Below, piece by piece: positions 1 through 12,000 of a DNA stretch of 64,000 nt. Position numbers and translations under genes: made by a program. This stretch comes from Durusdinium trenchii. Its lineage: Eukaryota > Sar > Dinophyceae > Suessiales > Symbiodiniaceae. Where the stretch lies: positions 483,443-547,442 of the forward strand of contig CAXAMN010028950.1 in NCBI GenBank assembly GCA_963970005.1, given 5' to 3'. Each line of letters starts with the position of its first letter. The first letter of the stretch is position 1. The notes beneath the pieces are model-generated. The model worked only from the letters and a program-made list of their open reading frames with translations, was not told the DNA's origin and did not search any database.

Positions 1-813
1 AACGAATCCCTGCAGATGAAACATGCTATATACGGTGACTGTGCCAATCCAAGAGCTGCAGCAACGTTGCACAAGCTTGGAGCAGTGACCAAGGAGAGAG
101 GACATTTGCAGCAGGCACTGCGATACCTGAAAGAGTGTTTGCAAATGCGCCGGTCTTTGAATTCTGGTGTCGATTCTGGCATTGCAGCCACTTTGCACCA
201 GATTGGTCTTGTGACCGCCATGACTGGAGACTTGAGGCATGCCCTGCAGTACTTGCAAGACTCCTTAGGAGTGACACAGAATTTGCATCATGGGGACCAC
301 CTTCATTCTGCGACGACTCTGAGTGAGCTTGGCGTTGTGACAGGCCAGATGGGGGACCTGACACAAGCTGAGAAGTACTTACAAGAGTCCTTGCGAATCC
401 AGAGGTCGTTGAAGAGTGATGTCGATCCGGGGATCGCATCTACTTTGCACCAGCTTGGAGCTGTAGTTGGGGAGCGAGGGGACCTCCAGCAGGCAGTTCA
501 GTACTTGAACGAATCTTTAGCAATGCAACAAGCTTTGTATGGTACTGGTAACAGCTACGGAGTAGCTCTCACGCTCCATATGCTTGGCTACTTGATGGTG
601 GAGGCTGGGGATTTCAGTGAGGCCCAGCAATACCTTCAAAGGTCATTTCAAATGCAGCGGTCCCTTGTTGGTGATGACTACAGTTCTGAAGTCCAAGTAC
701 TTTTGGAAGAGCTTGCTCATGTTCTTGCTCACAGAGGAGAGGCCTTTCTAGAGCATGCCTTGCTCGACCCTACCTTCGCTCTTTCCAAGGACCGACCCAA
801 CGACCAACGGTAG
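1..813 (+). CDS. TPR-repeat protein, 3' part
   Basis: The frame is open from the first base of the window to a TAG at 811-813, so the 5' end lies outside; the first in-frame ATG at 16 is internal to a repeat. The protein holds five full ~42-residue tetratricopeptide-type repeats of the kinesin-light-chain style, each with a core like LHQLGAVVGERGDLQQAxQYL followed by an ESL-MQ-AL helix, plus part of a sixth at the start. Such arrays form a superhelical surface for protein binding; no catalytic domain is visible. The last ~40 residues (HVLAHRGEAFLEHALLDP onward) leave the repeat pattern. They may be a true C-terminus or readthrough into an intron, since a GC donor is possible near 741. It could be a separate gene or the front of the ankyrin gene that follows on the same strand. 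The family call is sure; the gene boundaries are not. Confidence 0.7.
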   Translation, partial: NESLQMKHAIYGDCANPRAAATLHKLGAVTKERGHLQQALRYLKECLQMRRSLNSGVDSGIAATLHQIGLVTAMTGDLRHALQYLQDSLGVTQNLHHGDHLHSATTLSELGVVTGQMGDLTQAEKYLQESLRIQRSLKSDVDPGIASTLHQLGAVVGERGDLQQAVQYLNESLAMQQALYGTGNSYGVALTLHMLGYLMVEAGDFSEAQQYLQRSFQMQRSLVGDDYSSEVQVLLEELAHVLAHRGEAFLEHALLDPTFALSKDRPNDQR

Positions 814-1274
814 AGCGAGCTCTTCCTGTGACGGACGCGTCCTTCAATGCTTTTGGTGCTACCTTCGACTACCACAATACTGTTAGGGGAAAGAGGGGAA
901 AGCAAGATGAAGCCAAACAGAATAGGCCTTGGCTAGTTGGGTCGGCGATTTCCGCATGTGCTTACACAAAGGTCAGGGTTCAGTGCGGCAAGTGTTATGA
1001 TCACACTATAGTGCTGACTCTTATCAGGCTAAGAGGGAAAGAGGCCGTGCAAGGAGCAATAGTGGGTTCAAATCTTTTTGACAATTTACGAGCTGTTCTA
1101 GGGTGTCACTGTCTTCATGAAACCTCGCCAATCTCTCTTGCAACAGGGCCGACACAAGAACCGGGGCTTGTTCTGAGGTTGAAACTGCAGATTCCACAGA
1201 GATCCACAGAGGCTAAACTGGGTGTGTGAATCACCACATTTGCGGTGATTTATCAGGCGTTGCTGTTTTTGCAG
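814..1274. other. Spacer or intron between TPR and ankyrin exons
   Basis: No recognisable coding segment. One open frame (828-1229) has no family resemblance and no clear splice borders. The end is the 3' splice site TTTTTGCAG|GAC before the next exon, so at least its last part is intron. Confidence 0.4.
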
Positions 1275-4200
1275 GACGATCTACGCTACCTCATCGAGTG
1301 CTACAGAGCCTTGTCTCTGGAACTCGACTATCAGCGAGTGCTCCACGTCAGTCGCAGTGGCCTCGTAGCAGATTCGGACAGCAACTCGGCTCAGCCTATG
1401 AGGCACCAAGACCAAGCACCCTCCGATGGTGTCCAGCAGAATGACGAAGGAGCTCCTGGCAGCTGCAGGCCTTTTAGGAAGAACGCGCGTCACCAAGGAA
1501 CGAGCTTGATGATGGCTGTACAGGAGGCATTAGCTGGAAATGACTTTGGGTATGTTAGAGTCAGTGAGCTCATTACGGCTCAGGCGGATGTCAATCACAC
1601 CTGCCATTCTCCGAACGGGCCCAGTTTGCTGTCCATGGTGGTGCTGGCCAACAACGCCAGACTTACTACCATGCTGTGCCAGGCAAAAGCCGATGTTGCC
1701 CGTGTGTCCGAGTCTCCGAGTGCCATTTCTTTGGCACATGGGAGGCGGATGGTGGCCTCACTCGAGGCCATGGCCCGTTTTCCTGAGTGCTATCGCGCCG
1801 ACGATTTGACTCCAGACCTCGTCCGGCTGCTGGTGAAGGGAACGGACATCAATTGGGCGGATGTGCATGGCCGAACGGCGCTGCACCAGCATGCTGCTGC
1901 TCAACGCCTGGAAGCTGCGAGCCTATTGGTTCAGCACAAGGCCAGGATTGACGTCAGAGACTCTGGAGGCAAGGCACCCATGGACTTGGTTCCTGAAATG
2001 GCTGAGGAAGGAGCACAGTGGCAGTCTCTTCTCAGCTTTGTGACGCTCGCGGTGGGTTTCAGCGGAGATGAGATGGCACTTCCCATCTCTGAAGTGAATG
2101 TTCAGCAAGACTTTGTCCATTGCGTGAGGCAGAAACTGCGGGAATACTACCAACTTCGAGGTGAGTCAGTGTCCTATTTCACACTTCGAATCATGGATGG
2201 AGTCTCGGGCCATGCTCTAGTCCTGAAGCTACGTATGTCGAACACTGCCTTTGTTTTTCACATATATACTGGACCTATCGCTTGGTTTGTTTGACAAACC
2301 AGCCTGCTAAGGACAGAACATCTTGCAGATTGGCTCATGGGAAGCTTTGGGCAAGCCAAAGCGTGTGACAATCGCCCGTGGAAACTTTGCTGTGCAAAGC
2401 CCAGACACAGAGGAGCAGACGAAGGAGTTCTTGAAGCTGGCAGGGCAGGTGGGCACCGATGCTGATCAATTGATTCGAGGCAGGACCATGAGAAACTCCA
2501 AAGTCAGCTGCCCCAACAAGGGGGTGAAACTGATGAACCTGATAGTATCCCAAAGGCCAAGCGCCAACGGAAAGCACGTGTCGTGTGCTCATGATCAGTT
2601 TTTAGCCATCAGTTGGTCCTTGTTCCTGGTCTGTTTGGATGTGTGCATCACGGCGCATCTCAGGTCACTTGCTGAACTTTCAAGATCCAAATGTTACCGA
2701 TGAGCGAGGCGAGACCGCAGCCTTCAAGGCCTCTAGAAACTCTGACCTACCAAAGCTGGAGATCTTGGAATTGGGATGTGCCGACTTCAACCAGGCAGAC
2801 GCTGGACCAAACCAAAGCGAGACGGTGATTTCCAGCTGGTGAGAATCAACCAGCCAAGGGGTGTTCAATGGTCTTCATTAACTCGGGCGATTGTCGTGAT
2901 TGAAACGAACACAGTTGGCCGTGGTTCGCTCAAAGCCCACCCCATCCCAAATCCATTCTGTTGGAATATCCCGTTCAGCTGGCGTGTTCAGCACTCTGAT
3001 GGAGGCCAAGTAGCTTAAGCATCATCATGTGGGACGAGGTGAACTGGATTGACGGAACTGCAGTCCCACTCAAACGATGGAAGAATTTCTGGATCACAAA
3101 AAGGGTGAAACAAACTGAGTCGATCACGGATTTGCTGTGTGTGTTTTTTGGATTTGTTTGTGGTGCAGCATTTCTGCCAACAGCATGTTGAATAAAGAGT
3201 TGAAGTTAAACCATATCTGCCAGTGTTGATCTTGGTCGGTCCATGATCATACAACCAGCCTCCCATCAGTAACATGCTACTTCTCTCAGTATTGTAGCAC
3301 CCTCCAAAACAATTTTTGGGACTGCATTGGACTGGCTACCCTCCCTCCAAGAATCATGGAAGCTGACCAGGACCCTCTTGTAGAGGAAAAGGCCTTCCAG
3401 GGGTCTATGATCCACTCTCATGATTGTTTCAGGGAGTATGTATATATATATATACTAGAAGCATAATGAAACCCATCACAACATATCAAAAGTATTCAAT
3501 TTTTTCCACGACGCGGCGATGATGGGAAGTCTTATAAGGGGTCTCGGAAATAGGAAACATGACAAAAACACCATGCCGGAGAGCACATTCTAGAATCCAT
3601 TCCACAGTCCCCCGGCCATGTTTGCCACATGGTGATACAAGAGACATCACTCTCGCCATGCGCAGTAAGAATTGCTTGAAAAAAGGAGAGACTCATCGAC
3701 CGATGTTCCGAAAGAAGCGATCCAACATGTGCAGCCAAAACGCACCCAGGACATCGATGGTGCCACTCCACTCTTCGTTGTTGCGCAGCATGGTTGGCTT
3801 CCTGGAGCCAAGTTCCTGGTGTTGTACAAGGCTGAAGTGGACAAGTCGTTCAAGACCAATGCAACGCCAGCCTACGTTGCTGCCCAAAACGGGCATTTGG
3901 ACGTCGTTGGCTTCCTGGTGGAATCGAATGCCAAACTGGACGCTCGAACAGCGGACGGAGCCACCCCCCCTGTTCATAGCCTCCCAAATGGGTCACTATG
4001 GAATCGTGCAGATGCTTCTCATTGCCAGAAGCTCCCTCGATCTCCCTAACCAGACTGGTGCAGCTGCGCTGTTCATTGCTGCCCAGCAGCTCGGGTCTCG
4101 AATCCTGTGCACATTTTGATCTATACGAGTTGACTTGTCTTTCTTTTCACCGGTTTCACGAAGCACGAAGCTTCCGCGTCGCATTCCGAGGAACGACCAT

Positions 4201-7200
4201 AGTGACATCGTGGAGCTACTTCTGTCCTGGCATGCAAACCTTGAACAAAGGACTGCAGGAGGTGCCTCGCCTGTCTACATTGCTGCTCAAAAGGGGTGCG
4301 ATGACTCGCTTACATTGCTCCTCAAAGCGGAAGCCAATCCCAACGTAGCAGCCAATGACGGAGCGACACCACTCCTGATCGCGTCGCAGAATGGACACCA
4401 GAGCTCCGCCGGCATCCTTTTGTCCTCTAGAGCTCTCGTCAACAAACCGATGTCCACTTTTGCAACTCCTCTTTTCGTCTCGGCTCAAAATGGTCATTTG
4501 GGCGTGGCCAAGGTGTTGGTTGAATGGGCAGCCGATGTGCAGCTCTCTTTACAGAATGGGACGAGCCCTGCCTACGTCGCGGCCCAAAATGGACACAAAG
4601 CCATGATCAAGTTTTTGTGTGAGAAGAAAGCCGACATTGAAGCAACGGGTGCTGGTGGCGCAACGGCTTTCTTCATTGCTGCGCAAAATGGCCGCCTAGG
4701 AGTCTTGCAGTTTCTCCTAGAGATTATCAAGCTGAGGCAGGCCAAGTGTGTATTTGACTCGGTATTTGCCACAACTCTCACATCAGTCCGGACGAGTCTC
4801 TCACATCAGTCGTTGTACGAGTGCTTCCTTAAGTTCTTTTGCTTTCTTCTTGCAGCATTCGCTTAATGGAATGCATGTGTCCCTCATGTTTGTGGAACAC
4901 CCCCTCGGCGATACTGGGGCAACGACGCGTCTGTGTTGACGCATGAGCTTCGCCCTCCACGCGACCGGAGGACCTCGCCGCGACAGATCATGGCAGAGGT
5001 TTGGCGGCGGGGGGAGGGGAGCGGCAAATGCATATAGTAGAAAGTGCAGATTCTGCTTTTGGGGCGCGAATGCTTACTTGGACACTTGAGAGCTCCAACT
5101 TCTCTTCTGTCGCATGCCAGAGCTCTCTTTTGGAGAAATGCGTGAGCGAAAACGTGTGAAGGTCTCGCACCAGAGCTTGGAGATCCACCGAACATAGGCA
5201 TTCTCAGATCTGAGATCCAGCAGTTCAGTGAGAGTTTGATCTCGAGACCTGTAGGGCTTCTTGGGTGATGCGGAGGGATGTGCTGCTTGAGCACTGTTGG
5301 AAGGCACAGCCCGAGTCTTTGAGTGTCCATGAGGCAGGCACTGCTTCAAAACAAGTTCAGACAACGAACACCTCTCACGGCCCTTGCCTGTCACACAGCT
5401 ACAAGCTTGTCACAACCCCTTGCCTGAACGTTGCTTCCAAAAGGTGGTTTGCTCGAAAGGCGTCGTTTGTTATTGCTGTCGTCGTCTGTGTCATTCCCGG
5501 TCCCCCACCAAAACCAAGACCCTTCGCCCTGGACCCGCCGTCGGAGCGACGCACCCAGTGCGGTGTGGACACCTTCAATGGCTTCGTTGGATGAAGCGTG
5601 CTGCCTCCAAGTCCTATTTTTGCGGCAGGCAACGCAAAATATATAAGTCTTTTGGGCACCAAGCTCCAAAGAATCCCCAACACCCGTTGAACAAGATTTT
5701 TGCACGTCACGCCTACGGATGAAGGCCTGCACATTCAATAAGAAAATAGGCCGAAGACGAACGGAAGAAACGAACGGGGACTGGTTTATCTCAATTCCGC
5801 GGTTTCGACTTCAAGGACAGAAAGCACGTTTGCAAACTTCAACTTGCTGTTTCTTTGAGCTATTGAGGCATTAGGTTGGGTTGGGACATGTTTTCTGTTC
5901 TCTCCTGTCAGGCCTGCAGCTCTTTTGGGGCAGCTGGACGTGAAGACCAATGATAAATCTACGCCCCTGCTCGTGTCATCCCAGAATGGCCACATGGATG
6001 TGGTGCTGTTCTTGACGCAGGACGCTTGCAGACCAGAAAGATATGTCCAGAATCAGCTACACTTCTCCGACGAACCACATGGAAATGGGGGGGTCCCCCG
6101 CCTTTGGGACGCCTACTTTCCTTTTATAAACAGGGGGGGTTTGGCCCACTTGTGCGAGTGTAACGCTACAGCGTTTTGGCTTCGTTTTCCTGATTCTGCT
6201 GGGAGAAGATCGATCGATCTGGGCGGAGAAAGTGGTCGACGAGTTGGTGCAGCGGCGAAGTTTCCCATGTCTGCCACCCACATGAATGCAATCTCCTGTG
6301 ACTGTGTTTTTGAGCTATTTTTTGCAAGTGTATGGTACAACTAAGTGTTATCACGTGTGTGTAACACTGTGCGGCCACATTTGGTTTGTCAAAGGATGCA
6401 TTTGCTAAGGACTTGTTTCTGTTTATGCGATGCATCACACAGCAGCGGCATGTTGCATTTCGGAACGCCACATCGCATGAAACAGGGTGCATCATGAGCA
6501 TGCGTTCCTTCCACATTTGGTAAACATGTAACATGCATGAGTGATAGATTGGAATGTGTAGGATACTTTTGGTTAAACCCAATGGATGTTTGCCCGAAGG
6601 AATTCCAAGTGCTTCCTGTGGCCGACATGGCGCAGGCGCATGACGGCGGTTCGTTTTGATGGACTCGGTCAAAGCTAACTCGGATGTTTGATCCAAAACC
6701 TTGCAAACATCTGGTTTTGAATCCATAAATGTGTTGAATATATTTAACAGGACAGCCCTCCAAATAGCAGTTATCCTTGAAATACATACGCGTGACATCC
6801 AGAAGAAGAGAGTACAATCCAGGTGGTTGATGTTTGTGATTGGGTGAAGGTCATCAACCACCAGAAAGAAGGCGGTGCTTCAGCTTTGTATTTGGCATCG
6901 CAAAATGGCCATGCCAGTGTGGTGATCCATCTCTTGACACTCCGTGCCAGCCTCTTGGGCGGAACCGGCTGAGCAGAGCCTGCGGGTCGAAGGCACCCCT
7001 GAAGCGCCGGCTGAAGAATTTCCATGGAGAAATGCGATCGTCATGTTCCACCTTTTTTCATCTGCAGTTGTTTCTGTGTTTTTTTAAGCGTCATGCGCCA
7101 TGTTTGCGTGCACGATGCTAGTACCAAAGCCGCAAGAGTTTCTGGAAAGCTACCGAATACTCCAGGGGCAATTATTCAAGTACTTTTGAGGAAGCAAATA

Positions 7201-9044
7201 ACAAGCAGTCTTCCTTCAGTTGGTTGATTTTTGGAACGGATGAATCATGTTCTGGTCCAAGGAGTGGATCAGGGCTTGACGGGGACATTGGAGACTCCCT
7301 TGTTCATTGCTTGCCAAGGCAGGTCCGATTTCTCCTATCGATCCCGGTTGGGAGAAAAGAACCCGTGGGTGGATGATAAATGATACATGATACCCGCTTG
7401 GAAGAGAAAACCCTTTCTTCGATGATACCATCGGGTTTGGACGTTATTTTTTCTAGGGCAGGGCCAGGTAGAACCAGGGCAGAGGGTAGTCTTCGCTCGT
7501 GCAGCTTGGAGCGTGGGTAACTAGTAACATGTCAAGTCCCATCGCATCCAAGCTCTGGAGCTGTTCATGACTAGTTTTGCTCCTTGAGTCCAGATGTATA
7601 TGACTATGCTTTTCATGACTCGTTTGGGTTGGACGACAGCGATATCCAAGTCCAACAGAAGTCCCGATATATCCCATGCATTGGCCGGTTGGGTGCGCCG
7701 AAGTCCAGGCGGCCATGAAGCGATTGTGACTGAGCTCCTCCAAAACGATTCTGATGCTAACCAGCTCAAGCACGACCAGACAAGTCCCTTGTACATTGCG
7801 TGCCAAAACGGTCACTCCCGCTTGGTACCTCATTTGCTTGAACAAGGCGCTTCTGTCAACCATCAGAACCAGAATGGAGCTACGCCCTTGTTCATCGCCT
7901 GCCAGAGTTTTGGTTTGGAACTGTTGAATTCTTTTTGAGCAGTGGTTTGTAGGCTGACCTGACCGATGGCTTAAGAATTGCCAAGCGGTTTCGGAAAAAA
8001 GGAATGCGACACAAACTCAGGAAGGGGCACAATGGCATTGTGAGGAAGTTACTGGAGAAGCGTGCAGATCCCGAGCTAGCCCTTGCAAGTCATGCGACCC
8101 CGCTCTACATCGCATCATCTAAAGGGCATTTGGGCATCGTGAGGGAGCTCCTGGCGATCCGTGCAAACGCCAATACAACGCCCCGACACGAGACGACTCC
8201 GCTTTCAGTTTCAGTGCAGAACAAGCATGCTGAGGCTCAAACACCGACAGCTTGTTTACGCAAGACGGCATAGACTGCCAAAATAGGAATCATGTTTCGT
8301 GCCCCTTTCCCACGCATACACACAGCCTCACTATAGCAAGCTATAAGATGATAACGCATCAAATAAAAGCATTCGGTGACGCGATCGTGCTTACTCCTTG
8401 CGCCAAAACTCCTGCCACCTTTCTTGGCAGGTGGCTACATGTCTACTTGGAGCGACAGTGAACATCAACAAGGGTGAGATTAAAGGAGGCCTGACAGCTC
8501 TTCATTTTGCCATCATCGGTCAGGAGTGGGAGATCGCCTCCGCTTTGATCGCCCATGGTGCCAATCCCGAGCAGAAGGACAGGGTCAAACAGAGCTGCCT
8601 CGGGGCTTTTTAAGGTAACGAAGCATCTTGAATTTCAAGATAGGTCTGACACAATAAGAAGCAGTTTGCCCATTGTGTCATATAGTTATACTAGTATAGT
8701 TACTAAAGGTGCATCTTCTATCTTCTATCATTTTCTATTGTTTCATATGCATTTTACTTCTATTCATCACATAATTCCATGCAGTGCCCTTGCAGTCATT
8801 GTAGTGTCATGGTACACGTGACCAATAGGGGTCGCCCGCAGCCATGATCAAGCATGTACATGTGTTTGTGTTTGTTTCGTTCTTTTTCATGATGCAATTG
8901 GATCAAGATGTGTGCGCGAATTCTGCTGTAAACATGTGTGCGCCTGTGTTTCAGGATAAGCACGGCCGTGACAGCTGGAAGCTTGCAGAAGGAGTGCCTG
9001 AAGGACTTCTGAAGCTTCGCGGCATCCAAATGACCCGCGGATGA
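1275..9044 (+). CDS. Ankyrin-repeat protein, about 12 exons, with one frameshift
   Basis: Exons read as 1275-2160, 2312-2560, 2664-2800, 3750-4085, 4191-4736, 5912-~6023, 6850-6949, 7262-7318, 7709-7904, 8021-8234, 8431-8577 and 8955-9044 (TGA). After removing one extra C, phases agree at every junction and give about 1,022 residues; the start is upstream. The first exons carry degenerate ankyrin units (GRTALHQHAAAQ; DPNVTDERGETAAF). From exon 4 on there are about ten canonical 33-residue repeats of the form DGATPLFIAxQNGH-xxVxxLLExxAxxN. The last exon ends WKLAEGVPEGLLKLRG. Ankyrin repeats bind proteins; no enzyme domain is seen. Donors are GT (2161), GC (2561, 2801, 4086, 6950, 7319, 8235) or GA (7905, 8578), and every acceptor is AG|G. 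The ends of exon 5 (4721 or 4736) and exon 6 (6015-6029) are uncertain. Exon 4 has a +1 shift in seven Cs at 3964-3970, so this is a pseudogene, a slippage allele or a sequence error. Confidence 0.7.
2801..3749. other. Intron of the ankyrin gene
   Basis: Bounded by the GC donor at 2801 and CCCAG|GAC at 3749/3750. It holds a (TA)n tract at about 3438-3455 and nothing coding that I can support. Confidence 0.45.
3964..3970 (+). other. Frameshift in an ankyrin exon (C7 run)
   Basis: Upstream the repeat reads in the frame of 3750 (RTADGAT) and downstream in the +1 frame (PLFIASQMGHYGIVQMLL). The switch falls inside seven Cs where six would keep the frame, and the repeat consensus DGATPLFIA shows exactly one base is extra. 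Confidence 0.8.
4737..5911. other. Intron of the ankyrin gene
   Basis: About 1.2 kb between repeat-coding exons, ending in CTCCTGTCAG|G. Several open frames occur on both strands (for example 4884-5330 minus and 5384-5722 plus), but none resembles a protein family. I read them as chance. Confidence 0.45.
6024..6849. other. Intron of the ankyrin gene
   Basis: Between ankyrin exons 6 and 7. A 231-residue minus-strand open frame (6166-6861) overlaps it and the next exon but has no recognisable content. Confidence 0.4.
8411..8431 (+). other. Small hairpin across a 3' splice site
   Basis: CCTGCCA (8411-8417) and TGGCAGG (8425-8431) are perfect inverted repeats with a 7-base loop. The second arm contains the AG|G acceptor of ankyrin exon 11 (8431). 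It could mask the splice site or be chance. Confidence 0.3.
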
Positions 9045-12000
9045 TCCAGTCAATCAGTTTCAGGTGATTCAGTGACGACCTTTTTTGATGGTCGCCACCA
9101 CTATAGTACTCGCTCTAATTCGCTTTTTGAGGGCCTGAGTCAGGCTCCCAAGAAGATGTTTTCTCTGCTGAGCTTGGCTTCCCGGGGGGCTGCTTGTCTG
9201 AACACAAAGTGGCACCACCTCTCGGATCGTGGGAAGCAATTTCTCCTGTATGTTGCGGAGGCTCATTGACGTTCTGTACGCACCAATTGGATAGTTCTAC
9301 TTTTATGCATGATACGTTACATGGAAGAGTTCGGTTGCACAGCCAATTTCTCTTGGTGTGTACTATCGATGGCATCCGGCGACAGCAAGCTGGTGTCTCA
9401 CTCCAGATTGCAAAAGATTGTACCTCGGCACTGCGCCGAGACTGTTGTTTTCTTTTCAGCTGAGAGTGGCCGACTACCCATTCAGGATTCAGGAATCGCC
9501 TAAATCGAATGTTTCCATACGGATGTGTTGGGTTAAGCTCAGACATGAGGTTCTTTGGAACTCCAGGCCAGCATGCTTAGCCGACAGTCGCGCGGATCAG
9601 CCCGCGTGGCATTCACATGCATTCACCCGGGCCAAGACGGCGATGGCCGTTGCTTTTGGTATGGATTCATGTGCCATGCATCAAAGCATGTATACGTACC
9701 GGCATGTTTTTTCAAGGTACATCGGAAAAACAACTGAAGTGATCTTTTTTGTTCCTCCATCTGGTTTTTCTCTTCAAAAGCCTTTTTCCTCACGTCACTT
9801 GGTTTTGCTCGCCACCTGGGGACCGCCAGGTGGCCGCGCACTTGAACCTGGCCTCCTGCCATTTGGAGTCCGAGGCCGCTGATTTAGGACCCGGAAGCAC
9901 GTCGGACGCGAAGAAGAGGCGCACGGACCCGACCTCGGGTCACATGGCGCCTCTTTGTGTGACCGCAGAAGTGCCGCAGAAGTGTCGTGAAGCCGTTCTT
10001 CTGGAGAAATCAAGTGAACTCTGCCCACCCAAATGGAACCAATCAACATCCATCAACCCTAAGTTTCTGTGATCAGTGCTTCGGTTGAGCAGCATGGCAT
10101 CCCCGAAAGATTAATGTCAAAATATGCCGAAGATGGATCCGCTTAGAGTCGACGGTGGCTGTTCTAGCACCTAAAGGGTCCATGGCACAGCTCACAACCA
10201 CGATAAGTTGACAATAGTCAAACGTGATACTGGATGAAGGATATTGATATATATAAAAGCAAATTAGCCCTCAAAATAGCAGAGCCCCCTGAAGGCACTC
10301 CATATTGACAAAAGTACGCCGCCAGGCCTGCAAACCTGATCAAACCTGTTTTGATTCTGCAACTTCCAGCCAACCTGCTTCTGGAACATCTCCAAGCTCA
10401 ACCGAATCATTCTTGCAGACTAAGATCTTCCACAACTCAATACCTAGCGCTCGGACCGACTTTCCGTCTACCACCCATCTTCGGTCAAAAAATAGCAATG
10501 CGAATCAACCACAATAGAGAGAAGCAGGCACATATCGAAGTGGATCTGGAGCAACCCGGACAATCCAAAAAGAATTTAATATAGCGAAAAGTGTGCACAT
10601 TCTTGAGAGTTGACCCATGAACTTGAGGACTCTCAGTTGTTTGAAGCCGCCGTCCAGCGCGTCGTACGCCGTGTTGGCATCTTCTCGTTTGGCGAGGCAC
10701 CTGAGGCAGCTCTCAAGCATGCCTCCACTGCTGCAGCTGGGCGAAAAATTCAGAGCGACCAGATGGGACTTCTGGGTTGACCAGTATTAATTCAATTCAT
10801 ATTATATATATATATTATATAATTCATGCATTTAATCACTTAATTCCTTGTTCATCAATATAGGTACCGTGCATGGAGAAACGAAGTCCAATGGAACCAT
10901 TTCCTCACGGAATGCAAGATTGATCGATGAAGAGGTAGGTCACAGGATCTGGCAGAACAAGGGCAAGTCGCTACGAACGGAGCAAGGACGCTACGCAGGT
11001 AGCTCCTGGCATCGCTACTATAGTAACAAGGGCATCGCGTCGTCGTCGTCGTAGTCGTCGTAGTCGTAGTCGTCGTAGTCGTAGTAGTAGTAGTAGTCGT
11101 CGTAGTCGTAGTACTTGTAGTAGTAGTAGTAGTAAGGGAGACGTTACTAGGAGCAAGAAGCTACTAGGGGATCCTGGCATCGCTACTAGGAGCAAGGACG
11201 CTACGAACGGGGCTCCTGGCCTTACTACTAGGAGCAAGGACGCTACTAGGGCAACGCTACACAGTTTGTTGCATCGTTGGATCTCCTTTCCCGCCGATCG
11301 TTGAAAAGCTGCTGGGCATCCAAGGCGCAGCTCAGTGGTCAGGTACTTACCAGGTGTGGCTGGGATGGGATTTGCTGACATGACCGCTGACTGGTGGCTT
11401 ATATATTTAACGATCCCGTTGGCCCGTGGTTGATTTGTCGTTTGATCGTTTAATGTGTGGTCATGTGGTCCGTGACTTTTAGGGACCCCAAAATGTGCTT
11501 TGGCCGGTGTTTGATAAGTTGCATTTTACAACCAGCCTTGCTTTAGTTTCATGTGTTTTCCCCACCAAGATGTGCCACCGCCCAGCTAATCAAAGCATCA
11601 ATAAACCAACACATGATGTACTTTCTTGGGATTCTCTCACGCTCAGTTGGCAACAACTCCAATGCTATGTGCAAAAAAACACGGAACATGTCGTTCCTGA
11701 ATCTGACGACTTCATCTTTCCGCCTTTTCCTCGCATGTGGCGAGGAGTCCGGAGACCAGCCTTGAAGCACCGTCAGGAGCTGCGCGATCGGGAGCTACCA
11801 GTGACCCCGGTCCAAGGATTCACATCGGTTTGGGTTCGAAGGAATCGATCGGAAGTGTGGTTAGGCCATTATCCACCTCACGTTGGGTCAAGAATCACAC
11901 AAATCGACTGGGTGGGCAACAGGCAGCGGGTTACCATAGTGTCTTATGTTGAAGACTAGCATTGCAGCTATTTGCAGCTCGTACTCTAGTGCCGGCCTTG

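Noticed and set aside
6166-6861. 231-residue minus-strand open frame
   Set aside because: Composition without domain signal, inside an ankyrin intron and running over an exon on the other strand.
10971-11381. 136-residue minus-strand frame rich in Leu and Arg
   Set aside because: It is the translation of the GTC/GTA microsatellite and flanking dispersed repeat.
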